Of a stretch of 64,000 bases of DNA, positions 29,553 through 38,334 are shown in pieces (position 1 is the stretch's first letter; every line of letters begins with the position of its first letter). Location of the stretch: positions 1 to 64,000 of the forward strand of contig NZ_JABERI010000002.1 of the NCBI RefSeq assembly GCF_013004375.1, in the 5' to 3' direction. The position numbers and the translations under genes are program-made. Below the pieces are notes generated by a model, which had not been told where the DNA came from, ran no database searches, and saw only the letters and a list, made by a program, of their open reading frames with translations. Source of the DNA: Acinetobacter terrae. GTDB lineage: Bacteria > Pseudomonadota > Gammaproteobacteria > Pseudomonadales > Moraxellaceae.

Positions 29553-30953
29553 TTAAGCTGGTTCTAATTTTGAAAGTTCTATAGGCTCGATTCCATTGAT
29601 ATCAGCAATATTCGGATTCTCTTCAAATTTAAGCCATTCTTTTTTCATCCATTTTTCAACTTTTTCTTTTCCTAAAATATGAATCAAATTTGCAAGCAAA
29701 TCAAAATTAGCTTGTTTATTAAAATAATAGATTACAATTCTTACATTTTGATCGTATGGCTCATTAAAAGAAAATAATTCTTTAATATAAATATTATCTG
29801 AATAATCTAAAGAATGCCCCCAGACAAAAAAGATCAAATTTAAACTATTATCTTCCAAGACTTTTTGAATTTTCTGCCCAATCAATTTAACAGATCCTGT
29901 TCCATTTGCTGAACGATTTAACCAAAAATCTTTAGTCAGCTCTACTTCCTGCTGAACTTTCTCATTAGCTATTAGAAATTCTTCAATAAAATTATAATCA
30001 GTATTTAAAATGAGCTTTTGACAATATTTAGTAAAACCCCATAAATCAAATTTACGTAAAAATTGAATATTTAGATCTGATACACCCAATACAATTTCAT
30101 TTTGATCACCAATCTTTCCATGTAAAAAGTAAGAATCAATATTCGACTTATATAATCTTGAAAAAGTAGAAGTATAATTAAAGGAATAGACTTGGTTTAT
30201 ATTATCCAAGATAGGAACATATAAATTTTCATTTATATTTTTAAAATTATTTATAATATTTAAATAATTAGTAAAAATAACTCCAAAATCCAATAAAGAT
30301 TTATTTAAAAAACTTGTAACATCTTTGTATGAATATTCATCATACCCTTTAAATTTCTTTATAAATTTTTCAGAATTATTCTCAAAACTTTTATTCCAAC
30401 TACTATTGTAGTCAACTATTTTTCCACCATAGGTAGTATCTACAAATCTATATTCCACATCTAATATTTTTAGTAAATCCAATATTCTTATATTTTTTTG
30501 GCTCAAGTAATATTCTTTTCCTTCTCTCTTTTTCAATAAAGACAAAATATTATCTAAGGAATTATTCTTTTCTAAATGTAGTTCTATTTCCTCCATAAAA
30601 TTACATACTACTTCTAGTGCTTATTCTATTTTTAGTTCAAAATCAATCCAAGTTTTAACCTCTTTAACATGATCGGAAAAATACTGATACCAAACATTTT
30701 CTTCTAATTGCTTTTTTAGCTTTTCAATTCGTTCTCCAGAAATTTTAATTTCGTCAGTTTTATACATCGCTTTGGTATAACCAAAAAAATAATCTTCTTT
30801 TTCATATAACGAACCAAAAAGATCATCAAATCCCATATCTTCTTTTGGCTCATCCCAATTTTCAATAGCCTGCATTGCTACCATAAAATGGTCATACTTT
30901 GTCGGCAAGTAATGTGACAAATCAAAGCCATTGCCGACAATTAAAATATTCAT
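29553..30953 (-). pseudogene. abiH-like abortive-infection gene interrupted by one in-frame stop
   Basis: AbiH-family phage-defence protein in two pieces. The first (30621-30953, 110 residues) begins MNILIVGNGFDLSHYLPTKY, the Rossmann-like AbiH start, and ends WIDFELKIE. The second (29553-30596, 347 residues) carries VYSFNYTSTFSRLY, a DSYFLHGKIGD-type segment and FFVWGHSLDYSDN, all AbiH landmarks. Between them lie a TAA and eight sense codons in the SAME frame, so a single nonsense codon splits a protein that would have about 466 residues. Reinitiation at the ATG at 30596 (24 bases after the stop) is possible but lacks a clear ribosome site. GC is far below that of the neighbours (many AAA, AAT, TTT codons), indicating horizontal gain. 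Flanked by craA and an unrelated lipoprotein gene. Confidence 0.85.
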
Positions 30954-30973
30954 TTTTATTTATCCCCAAACGC

Positions 30974-31002
30974 AAAAAAGCGCATCAATCGATACGCTTT
31001 TT
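30974..31002 (-). terminator. Terminator of the small lipoprotein gene
   Basis: Stem AAAAAGCG/CGCTTTTT with a 12-base AT-rich loop, 44 bases after the stop of the leftward gene at 31047. Confidence 0.75.
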
Positions 31003-31046
31003 ATGAGGCATTACAGCCTAATTTTCAACTATAAATCAAATATTTA

Positions 31047-31424
31047 TTAAGAGCATTTTGCTTTTTGAAAAGACTTGGTATTTTTGCTGCGCATACATTG
31101 ATACTCAGTTTGCGTACCTGTTTTCTTCCAGTCACCATCTACATTTTTAAAACTGTACGTGGTACGAATCGAACGAACCGAATCATCTTTTAAACCCGTT
31201 TCAGTCACTTTTACCTGTGCAGCAGTGGGTGACTCGGCACTGTTAAAATATTGACGAATCTCAACCGTTGCCGAGTTCTTACGCAAATCAGGTCTTTCTT
31301 TTAAGACTTGTTGCAAAGGCGTACCGGATGAACCAAGATTCACTTTAGACGCTAATTTTTGTGTCGTTGCACAGCCCGACATTAACCCTAAACAAATGAC
31401 TGAGGCAGAGAGTAGACGTAACAT
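31047..31424 (-). CDS. Small outer-membrane-type lipoprotein, unknown function
   Basis: 125 residues with a lipoprotein signal: MLRLLSASVICLGLMSGC, lipobox LMSGC, then ATTQK (no Asp at +2, so outer-membrane sorting is expected). The mature part has one predicted small beta-rich domain (QVKVTETGLKDDSVRSIRTT, TQTEYQCMR) with two further Cys near the C-terminus. The ATG ending at 31424 has GGGGGA upstream; the frame continues to 31460 but without a signal sequence. Not recognised. Confidence 0.78.
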   Translation of the reverse strand: MLRLLSASVICLGLMSGCATTQKLASKVNLGSSGTPLQQVLKERPDLRKNSATVEIRQYFNSAESPTAAQVKVTETGLKDDSVRSIRTTYSFKNVDGDWKKTGTQTEYQCMRSKNTKSFQKAKCS

Positions 31425-31441
31425 TGGGAAATTTCCCCCAT

Positions 31442-31482
31442 AAAAAAAAAGGCACTGCATCTATGATGCCATGCCTTTTTTT
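31442..31482 (-). terminator. Terminator of the D-2-hydroxyglutarate dehydrogenase gene
   Basis: A nine-A run and GGCA pair with TGCC and a seven-T run, with an inner GCAT/ATGC pairing. It overlaps the leader of the lipoprotein gene. Confidence 0.75.
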
Positions 31483-31535
31483 CTGACTCGATAACAGTTA
31501 TGTAGTCATCGGTAAAACAACTTACAGGTCAAATA

Positions 31536-32945
31536 TTAAAGATCGAATAATTTACCTGGGTTCATAATACCGTTTGGATCGAATACCTGTTTCAAGGCTT
31601 TCATGTAGCCAATTTCTTCTTCAGAACGGGTGTAATTTAGGTAAGGCTTTTTAGTCATACCGACACCGTGTTCCGCAGAAATCGAACCGTCATATTTTTT
31701 CACGGTTTCGAACACATATTTATTCACCACCTGACATTTGGCAAAGAATTCATCTTTACTTAAATCAGCAGGTTTCAAGATATTTAAGTGCAAGTTACCG
31801 TCACCAATATGACCGAACCAGCAAATTTCAAAGTCAGGGTAATTCGCTTCCACAATTGCATCAATTTCTTTAATAAATGCAGGAACGTGAGTAATTAACA
31901 CTGAAATGTCATTTTTGTATGGTGTGAACGGCGCGATAGATTCAGAGATATCTTCACGTAAACGCCATAAGCTATGCACTTGATCCAGGTTTTGGCTCAT
32001 TACGCCATCAAGCACCCAACCTTCTTCCATGCAATGCTCGAAGATTTCCATCGCAGCATCCATGATTGGTTCATACGGCGCTTCAAATTCAAGCAAGACA
32101 TAGAAAGGACAAGCTGTTTCAAATGGACGTTGCACATGACCATGATCCAGCACTTTCTGCATGGCCAATTCACCAAAGAATTCGAATGCAGTTAAATCAA
32201 TTTTCTTCTGGAATGCGTGAAGTACCGGCATGATTGCATCAAAGTCAGGTACACCCAATACCATCACTTGTAGGTCATGCGGTTGACGCTCAAGCTTGAT
32301 TTCAGCTTCAGTGACTAAACCTAAAGTACCTTCACCGCCAATAAACAAATGCTGTAACGCATAACCTGTTGCATTTTTAATCATGCCTTTGTTCAAGCGC
32401 AGGATATCACCTTTACCCGTCACAACCGTCAAACCCAGTACCCAGTTACGGGTCATGCCGTATTTAATAACTTTAATACCGCCAGCGTTGGTACCAATGT
32501 TGCCGCCAATTTGTGAAGAACCTGAAGATGCAAAATCGACCGGGTAATACATACCCTGTTCTTCAGCATAATTCTGCAATTGTTCAGTCACTACACCCGC
32601 TTGCACACGTACCATACGGTCTGCAGGGAAGAACTCAATAATCTGGTTCATCTTGTCCATGCTAACGACAATTTCACCGTTCGATGCCACAGCACCGGCA
32701 GATAAACCGGTACGACCGCCAGATGGCGTGATGGCAATATTGTGTTCATTCGCAAATTTAACAATCGCCTGCACCTGTTCTGTGCTAGATGGAAAAACGA
32801 TGACTGATGGATTTGGATCAAAATGCTTGGTGTAGTCTCTGCCCCAGGCATCGAGACTAGCAGCATCTGTTTTAATGCGGTTTTCACCGACAATGGCTGT
32901 CAATTGGTTTAATAACTCAGGTGTTAAAGCGACTGGAGCATTCAT
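31536..32945 (-). CDS. FAD-linked D-2-hydroxyacid dehydrogenase, probably D-2-hydroxyglutarate dehydrogenase
   Basis: 469 residues. PCMH-type FAD domain (SGGRTGLSAGAVASNGEIVV, SSQIGGNIGTNAGG, LFIGGEGTLGLVTEAEIKL) and the C-terminal FAD-oxidase domain with metal/substrate histidines in HIGDGNLHLNI and SAEHGVGMTKK. This is the GlcD/D-LDH/D2HGDH family. Divergent neighbourhood with serA favours D-2-hydroxyglutarate dehydrogenase: SerA can reduce 2-oxoglutarate to D-2-hydroxyglutarate while oxidising 3-phosphoglycerate, and this enzyme reoxidises it. Exact substrate is inferred. The ATG ending at 32945 is chosen over an upstream start at 32963. Confidence 0.88.
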   Translation of the reverse strand: MNAPVALTPELLNQLTAIVGENRIKTDAASLDAWGRDYTKHFDPNPSVIVFPSSTEQVQAIVKFANEHNIAITPSGGRTGLSAGAVASNGEIVVSMDKMNQIIEFFPADRMVRVQAGVVTEQLQNYAEEQGMYYPVDFASSGSSQIGGNIGTNAGGIKVIKYGMTRNWVLGLTVVTGKGDILRLNKGMIKNATGYALQHLFIGGEGTLGLVTEAEIKLERQPHDLQVMVLGVPDFDAIMPVLHAFQKKIDLTAFEFFGELAMQKVLDHGHVQRPFETACPFYVLLEFEAPYEPIMDAAMEIFEHCMEEGWVLDGVMSQNLDQVHSLWRLREDISESIAPFTPYKNDISVLITHVPAFIKEIDAIVEANYPDFEICWFGHIGDGNLHLNILKPADLSKDEFFAKCQVVNKYVFETVKKYDGSISAEHGVGMTKKPYLNYTRSEEEIGYMKALKQVFDPNGIMNPGKLFDL

Positions 32946-33300
32946 CGTTTGCAGACCTAGCAAGAAATATACAAGTGGTGGATGGTCTATAGATCATTCA
33001 TTTGTAAAAAGATTAACAATGTAATGGTGTCTTAGACTGGCGTGACCATAAAAGCAACAGCATGGCTGTGGCGGTTTTCACTGCGCAGCATTATAAGGCA
33101 TTTTCCAATGAAACCCTGCGGAAATAAGCATTTTGACAATCTCACCTTAAATATTACAGCTTTAGTTAGACCAAAATCTGCAGTGAACGGCGTATGTATG
33201 GCAAAAATACCTATGCTCTCCGTCATAAAGGAAATGTATATAGACCCTTCTCGTATGTTATCATATCGCGACTAAATTTGGCCTTTGTAGCGGAGCCGTA
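32946..33300. promoter_or_regulatory. Divergent control region of the D-2-hydroxyglutarate dehydrogenase gene and serA
   Basis: 355 bp without a credible gene; open frames of 64 and 77 codons on opposite strands overlap each other and lack ribosome sites. Both promoters lie here. Near 33256-33262 (GTTATCAT) a -10-like hexamer precedes serA by about 40 bp. The serA ribosome site is CGGAG, 5 bases before the ATG. Confidence 0.45.
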
Positions 33301-34533
33301 ATGAGCCAACATCTTTCTCTACCTAAAGATAAAATTCGTTTCTTGTTGTTAGAAGGCGTTCACCAAAACGCAGTCGACACATTAAATGCTGCTGGATACA
33401 CCAACATCGATTACCGTAAAACTGCGCTTGAGGGTGAAGCGTTGAAAGAAGCGGTTAAAGATGCTCACTTCATCGGTATTCGTTCACGTACTCAACTCAC
33501 TGAAGAAGTATTTGAAGCAGCCAACAAGCTTATCGCTGTTGGCTGTTTTTGTATCGGTACCAATCAGGTAAATCTTGATGCTGCGATGGTTCGTGGTATT
33601 CCAGTATTTAACGCACCGTATTCAAATACCCGTTCAGTTGCTGAACTTGTACTTGCTGAAGCAATTCTTTTACTTCGTGGTGTTCCTGCGAAATCTGCTT
33701 CTACTCACCGTGGTGGCTGGAACAAATCTGCAGTTGGTTCATTCGAAACTCGCGGTAAAACTTTAGGTATCGTGGGTTACGGCTCAATCGGTTCTCAACT
33801 TTCAGTTCTTGCTGAAAGCATGGGTATGCACGTTATCTATTATGATGCAGTAACCAAACTTCCTATGGGTAATGCACGTCAAGTGGGTTCTCTTGCCGAG
33901 TTACTTGCAAACGCTGACGTTGTATCTCTACACGTTCCAGACGTTCCGTCAACTCGCAACTTCTTTGGCAAAGATCAATTTGCACAAATGAAAGAAGGTT
34001 CGATCTTCATCAATGCTGCACGTGGTACATGTGTGCTGATTGAAGATCTTGCTGATGCGATTAAATCGGGTCACATTGCCGGCGCTGCAATTGACGTATT
34101 CCCTAAAGAACCTAAAGCAAACGGTGAAGAATTTGTTTCTCCACTTCGTGGCTTGGACAATGTGATTTTGACTCCTCACGTTGGTGGTTCGACTATGGAA
34201 GCACAAGCAAACATCGGTTTAGAAGTTGCAGAGAAATTTGTTGCTTACTCAGATAAAGGTATGACTTTATCTGCTGTGAACTTCCCGGAAATCGCATTGC
34301 CGTTAACTGAAGGTAAACACCGTTTACTTCACATTCACAAAAACATTCCTGGCGTTCTTTCTAAAATCAACAACCTGTTTGCTGAACACGGCATCAACAT
34401 CTCTGGTCAATCATTGATGACTAAAGGTGATGTGGGTTACTTGGTGATGGACGTTGACGCAACTGCTTCTAAAGAAGCGCTGGATACACTTCAAGACGTT
34501 GAAGGTACGATCCGAGTTCGCGTATTGTTCTAA
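33301..34533 (+). CDS. serA: D-3-phosphoglycerate dehydrogenase
   Basis: First enzyme of serine synthesis: oxidises 3-phosphoglycerate to 3-phosphohydroxypyruvate with NAD+. 410 residues as in E. coli-type SerA. Seen: IGCFCIGTNQVNL-like segment (AVGCFCIGTNQVNLDAA), Rossmann GIVGYGSIGSQLSVLAESMG with the acidic NAD-selecting residue downstream (YYDAV), catalytic Arg in NAARGTCV, Glu in FPKEPK and His in LTPHVGGST. A C-terminal ACT domain (HKNIPGVLSKINNLFAEHGI) suggests serine feedback. Good ribosome site; strong terminator. Probably metabolically coupled to the divergent dehydrogenase. Confidence 0.97.
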   Translation: MSQHLSLPKDKIRFLLLEGVHQNAVDTLNAAGYTNIDYRKTALEGEALKEAVKDAHFIGIRSRTQLTEEVFEAANKLIAVGCFCIGTNQVNLDAAMVRGIPVFNAPYSNTRSVAELVLAEAILLLRGVPAKSASTHRGGWNKSAVGSFETRGKTLGIVGYGSIGSQLSVLAESMGMHVIYYDAVTKLPMGNARQVGSLAELLANADVVSLHVPDVPSTRNFFGKDQFAQMKEGSIFINAARGTCVLIEDLADAIKSGHIAGAAIDVFPKEPKANGEEFVSPLRGLDNVILTPHVGGSTMEAQANIGLEVAEKFVAYSDKGMTLSAVNFPEIALPLTEGKHRLLHIHKNIPGVLSKINNLFAEHGINISGQSLMTKGDVGYLVMDVDATASKEALDTLQDVEGTIRVRVLF

Positions 34534-34544
34534 TTTAAGATTTT

Positions 34545-34577
34545 AAAAAAACCACAGCATTCGTGCTGTGGTTTTTT
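34545..34577 (+). terminator. Terminator of serA
   Basis: Stem CCACAGCA/TGCTGTGG with TTCG loop, A run before and six T after. Confidence 0.95.
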
Positions 34578-34639
34578 ATTTTTTACAGCTTTTATTGCTG
34601 ATCTCCCGCTATTCGAGAAATCGAAAAAAAATTTAGTGA

Positions 34640-35521
34640 ATGTTGAATTTTAAAAATACGCCACATGTTCAGGCACTGCTGTTATTGCTGATTGCAATGA
34701 TCAGCGTTCAGAGCAGTGGTTCGCTTGCCAAAATCCTGTTCGATCAGTTTCCGATACTGACCGTTGCAGCCATGCGTCTGCTACTTGGCTCTATTATTTT
34801 GGCGCTTATTTTTAAAATTTGGCAGATTGATTTTAGACAGGTGAAATGGAAAGCCATTATCAGCTACGGTATCGCTTTAGCCGGTATGAATGCCATGTTT
34901 TACCTGTCGATTAATCGCCTTCCCCTCGGCATTGCCGTTTCTTTTGAATTCATTGGTCCACTCAGCGTAGCGCTGTATTACGCACGGCAAAAATTCGATT
35001 TTGTCTGGGTTGGACTGGCCATACTTGGCCTGATTTTATTGTTTCCGTTTGATCAGGTTTCACAAAATCTGGATTTAATCGGGATTGCTTTTGCATTGGG
35101 TGCAGGCGCTTGCTGGGCGCTGTATATTGTAGCCGGACAAAAACCTTCGGGTATCTCAGGTAATCATACCGTATGCTTGGGCATGTTTATCGGCATGCTG
35201 TGTTTGATGCCAATCGCCCTATTTTCAGGAATGTCAGCTAACGTTTTTGAACCTTCAAACTTGGTTTATTTTATTACCTTGGCTGTGCTTGCCAGTGCCC
35301 TGCCTTTTACTTTGGAAATGATTGCACTGCGTAATTTGACTGCGCTGAGTTTCGGCACACTGATGAGCGTGGAACCGGCAATTGCAGCATTATCAGGGTT
35401 TATATTTCTAGGCGAACAGTTGTTATGGAATCAATGGCTAGCACTTGCGACCATTATTGCAGCCTCCATTGGTTGCACCTATACCACGCAACAAGCCAAG
35501 AACAGGGATAAAGAAAAATAG
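34640..35521 (+). CDS. EamA-family transporter, RhtA-like (copy 1)
   Basis: 293 residues, ten membrane helices made of two EamA repeats. QSSGSLAKILFDQFPILTVAAMRLLLG and GIAVSFEFIGPLSVALY resemble RhtA-type exporters of threonine/homoserine; the second repeat has FALGAGACWALYIVAGQ and SVEPAIAALSGFIFLGEQL. Substrate inferred only at family level. A paralogue with the same signature stretches follows 178 bp downstream, so the pair arose by duplication or serves related substrates. Confidence 0.86.
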   Translation: MLNFKNTPHVQALLLLLIAMISVQSSGSLAKILFDQFPILTVAAMRLLLGSIILALIFKIWQIDFRQVKWKAIISYGIALAGMNAMFYLSINRLPLGIAVSFEFIGPLSVALYYARQKFDFVWVGLAILGLILLFPFDQVSQNLDLIGIAFALGAGACWALYIVAGQKPSGISGNHTVCLGMFIGMLCLMPIALFSGMSANVFEPSNLVYFITLAVLASALPFTLEMIALRNLTALSFGTLMSVEPAIAALSGFIFLGEQLLWNQWLALATIIAASIGCTYTTQQAKNRDKEK

Positions 35522-35699
35522 AAAATACATCATTTAAATTTAAATCAATGAGGCTGAATTTACACGCTGATTTTTTAAATTCAAATCTTTAAATTTAAAC
35601 AGTTTAAGATCTTTCAATTCCTCAAAAATTAAACAGTATTGCTATACTGGCGTCATCTTTCCCAGTGGATTCACCTGCCTCGGTGATCCTGCGTGTAGC

Positions 35700-36575
35700 A
35701 TGCCTAACTCTCAACTTACTGCTGTCCTGTTCATGGTTTTATCCATGGTTGCGTATCAGATCAGTGCCTCATTTGCCAAACAACTGTTTGAAGTGCTTGA
35801 TCCACTCACTGTGGTCACATTAAGACTGAGCTTTGCGTCCATTTTAATTGTGCTGATGTTCCGTTCCTGGAAAATCATCAAACGTTTACCGTATTTGAAA
35901 TGGAAAGACTTGCTGTTTTATAGTGGCTCAGTCTGCTTAATGAATGTGTTGTTTTATGCATCCTTGGGCAAATTACCCCAAGGGATTGCCGTCGGTTTAG
36001 AATTCTTGGGACCATTGACACTGGCGCTGCTTTCGATCAAACAAAAAACTGATTATCTCTGGGTGTGTCTGGCTATTTTAGGGGTTGCCTTGATGGTGCC
36101 ATGGCAAGATGCATCAGCCGATAACTTCTCTTATCTAGGGGCTGCTTTTGCTTTGGGTGCGGGAATCTGCTGGGCGATTTATATTTATTTTGGGCAACGT
36201 GTGGTTCGTCAAAATATTGGCATGCATGCGCTGAGTATTGCGATTGTGCTGTCCGCCTTGGTGATGTTGCCGATCAGTGCAGTGCATAATCCTACGGCAC
36301 TGATTCAAACTCAATATTGGGGACAAGCCTTGGTCATCGCCCTGCTTGCAACCGCGATTCCCTATGCTTTAGACCTGATGGCACTAAAGCGATTAAGCAA
36401 ACTCAGTTACGGTACACTTTCCAGTTTATCCCCTGCACTGGGTGCTTTGGCAGGTTGGTTATTATTGAAAGAGCAAATCACCCTTCTACAAAGTATTGCC
36501 TTGCTTTGCATCATGATTGCTTCGGTGGGTGTCACATTCAGAGCGAGTAAAAATAAAAAACCGCAACCTGAATAA
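35700..36575 (+). CDS. EamA-family transporter, RhtA-like (copy 2)
   Basis: 291 residues, ten helices. It shares with the preceding gene the blocks SASFAKQLFEVLDPLTVVTL, GIAVGLEFLGPLTLALL, FALGAGICWAIYIYFGQ and SLSPALGALAGWLLLKEQ, but overall identity looks moderate, so the duplication is old. The ATG follows CTGCGTGTAGC, with no strong ribosome site. A separate promoter is likely, as a 178-bp AT-rich gap precedes it. Confidence 0.86.
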   Translation: MPNSQLTAVLFMVLSMVAYQISASFAKQLFEVLDPLTVVTLRLSFASILIVLMFRSWKIIKRLPYLKWKDLLFYSGSVCLMNVLFYASLGKLPQGIAVGLEFLGPLTLALLSIKQKTDYLWVCLAILGVALMVPWQDASADNFSYLGAAFALGAGICWAIYIYFGQRVVRQNIGMHALSIAIVLSALVMLPISAVHNPTALIQTQYWGQALVIALLATAIPYALDLMALKRLSKLSYGTLSSLSPALGALAGWLLLKEQITLLQSIALLCIMIASVGVTFRASKNKKPQPE

Positions 36576-36671
36576 TCAATAGACTTCTTTCGTAATTCGT
36601 TTTTTGATCAAGACAAGCAGTTTGTAAGACCAAAATTAAAAAATAAATTCTAGGAAGTATTGGAGTCATGA

Positions 36672-36766
36672 GTGTGGCATGGATGCCACACGTTTCCCAT
36701 CACGACAAGGATGTCGTGTATGGGGAACCAAAGGTTTTTGTCTACTTTTGGCCTTTCAAAAGTAGA
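36672..36766. repeat. Three consecutive hairpins in a 358-bp intergenic gap
   Basis: Gap 36576-36933 holds no gene. In 95 bp there are GTGTGGCA-tgga-TGCCACAC (36672-36691), a longer dyad whose arms are GTTtCCCAtcACGACA and TGTCGTgtaTGGGgAAC (36692-36728), and TCTACTTTTG-gccttt-CAAAAGTAGA (36741-36766). Such strings of hairpins recall dispersed intergenic elements. The third resembles in layout the 20-bp palindrome at 14093. Confidence 0.65.
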
Positions 36767-36882
36767 GATAATGCCTACGCAAAGATATGAAAATTGAATC
36801 AATAAATTGAGGCAGTGCTAATTTTAAATAATCAAATATTGAACATTTTTTGATTTATGCAAATTATCTAATAGATCAACAT

Positions 36883-36911
36883 AAAAAAGATGGCTTCAAA
36901 CCATCTTTTTT
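36883..36911. terminator. Bidirectional terminator after the hemerythrin gene
   Basis: AAAAAAGATGG/CCATCTTTTTT with a 7-base loop; serves the leftward gene ending at 36934 and can stop rightward transcription from the EamA genes. Confidence 0.9.
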
Positions 36912-36933
36912 GTTTAGGATTTTTTAGGGAGAT

Positions 36934-37392
36934 TTAAGTCAAACTGTCTTTATTTAACTTTTTATACTTGTTGTATTCAGCCAAATATTGCTTGGCTAAA
37001 CTTTCCTTTTGTTCATCTTCCAAAATTTTACCGGCTTGCTGAAAAAAACCATGTTCTTCTTCATGCAAATGATGATGTACCTTTTCAGAAAGTTTTTTTG
37101 CAATCGCCAGCCAACCATGATTACTCATATCCGTTTCGGTTAATTGCTCAAGTAACTCATCGATTTCATGATGTTCAGACAATGCATGGCGGGTAATGTT
37201 TAAGCCTGAATCGGTCATCATCAAAGGAATATAAAAATAACGGTCTTCGCCCACGGCATGGGCAAATAATTCATTTTTTAGCAACTCAAACAGCTCGTGA
37301 CGCTCTTCGGTATTTCCTGAGGTCTGGATTAATTTTTCAGACAGTTCTCGTTGTATTTCATGACTTGCACGTAAAGCTTCGAAAATATTCAT
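36934..37392 (-). CDS. Hemerythrin-domain protein
   Basis: 152-residue four-helix protein. Ligands for a di-iron centre are seen in order: SHEIQREL (His 11), FAHAVGEDRYFY (His 45 and Glu 49), LSEHHEIDEL (His 73/74 and Glu) and VHHHLHEEEHGFF (His and Glu near 110-117). Family members bind O2, NO or serve as iron stores under nitrosative stress. Single gene; role here unknown. Confidence 0.9.
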   Translation of the reverse strand: MNIFEALRASHEIQRELSEKLIQTSGNTEERHELFELLKNELFAHAVGEDRYFYIPLMMTDSGLNITRHALSEHHEIDELLEQLTETDMSNHGWLAIAKKLSEKVHHHLHEEEHGFFQQAGKILEDEQKESLAKQYLAEYNKYKKLNKDSLT

Positions 37393-37550
37393 CTACATCA
37401 CCCTGCTATTCTTTAGAGACCCGATATGTTGAAAGGACTGTTTATGGATATTGTGAAGATATTCTGTTTGATGATCTTAAAAGCGAATGCCCGGCATGTG
37501 GGTGACGAGATGAAGCAATTTGTATAATAAAGTTTAATATTGAGCAGAAT

Positions 37551-38318
37551 TTACGGGAAAAAAGTTTGATAAGCTAAACGGCAAATCAATAGGCTCACCA
37601 AAATTAGAAACAGAATCCGGATAAAACCGCTGCCATATTTTAAGGCGGCACGTACACCGACCAATGAACCGAGTACATTGGCTACAGCCATCATCAAACC
37701 GATCTGGAACAGCACATGTCCGGTGGGTGCAAAGAAGCTTAAAGCCGCCAGGTTGGTGGTCAAATTCGCGACTTTAGACAATGCCGAGGCATGAATAAAA
37801 TCGGCTTTTAAATAACGAATAAAGAAGAAAATAAAGAAGCTGCCGGTCCCGGGACCAAAAATACCGTCATAAAAACCAATCAGCAAACTGCCGACTGCAG
37901 CCAGCATCAGGATTTTTGGTGTCAGTTCCTGACGAATATGCACCTGACCAAACTGTTTTTTGCTAAAGGTATAAATTGCGATCACAATCAGCATGATCAG
38001 GACAAAGGGTCTGAGGACTTCCTTTGGAATCATCGCGACACAGGCAGCACCTGCAAACGAGCTGATAAAAGCACAGCTGGCAATCACCGCCAGCAATTTC
38101 CAGCGCAGTTTGACTTTGCGGACAAAGCTCCACGCTGCCGATGCCGTACCACAAATCGAAGACAACTTATTGGTACCAAACACAGTCGCAGGACTGAGTT
38201 GTGGCATCGCATTCATAATGGCAGGAATCTGGATCAGACCACCGCCACCCACAGCCGCATCAATCGCCCCCGCACAAAAAGCAAAGACCAACAGGCTGAT
38301 TAAAATTTCAATTTCCAT
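37551..38318 (-). CDS. TauE/SafE-family sulfite/anion exporter
   Basis: 255 residues, seven to eight helices. The N-terminal GAIDAAVGGGGLIQIPAI and the internal repeat GFYDGIFGPGTGSFFIF are the TauE/SafE signature (DUF81). Family members export sulfite, sulfoacetate or related anions. The start lies 16 bp after the truB stop on the same strand, so it is probably co-transcribed with truB, an apparently unrelated gene. Confidence 0.9.
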   Translation of the reverse strand: MEIEILISLLVFAFCAGAIDAAVGGGGLIQIPAIMNAMPQLSPATVFGTNKLSSICGTASAAWSFVRKVKLRWKLLAVIASCAFISSFAGAACVAMIPKEVLRPFVLIMLIVIAIYTFSKKQFGQVHIRQELTPKILMLAAVGSLLIGFYDGIFGPGTGSFFIFFFIRYLKADFIHASALSKVANLTTNLAALSFFAPTGHVLFQIGLMMAVANVLGSLVGVRAALKYGSGFIRILFLILVSLLICRLAYQTFFP

Positions 38319-38334
38319 AAATGGTCTTCAAAGT

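Noticed and set aside
33032..33275. Overlapping 64- and 77-codon frames between the dehydrogenase gene and serA
   Set aside because: On opposite strands, overlapping each other, no ribosome sites; region is expected to hold promoters.
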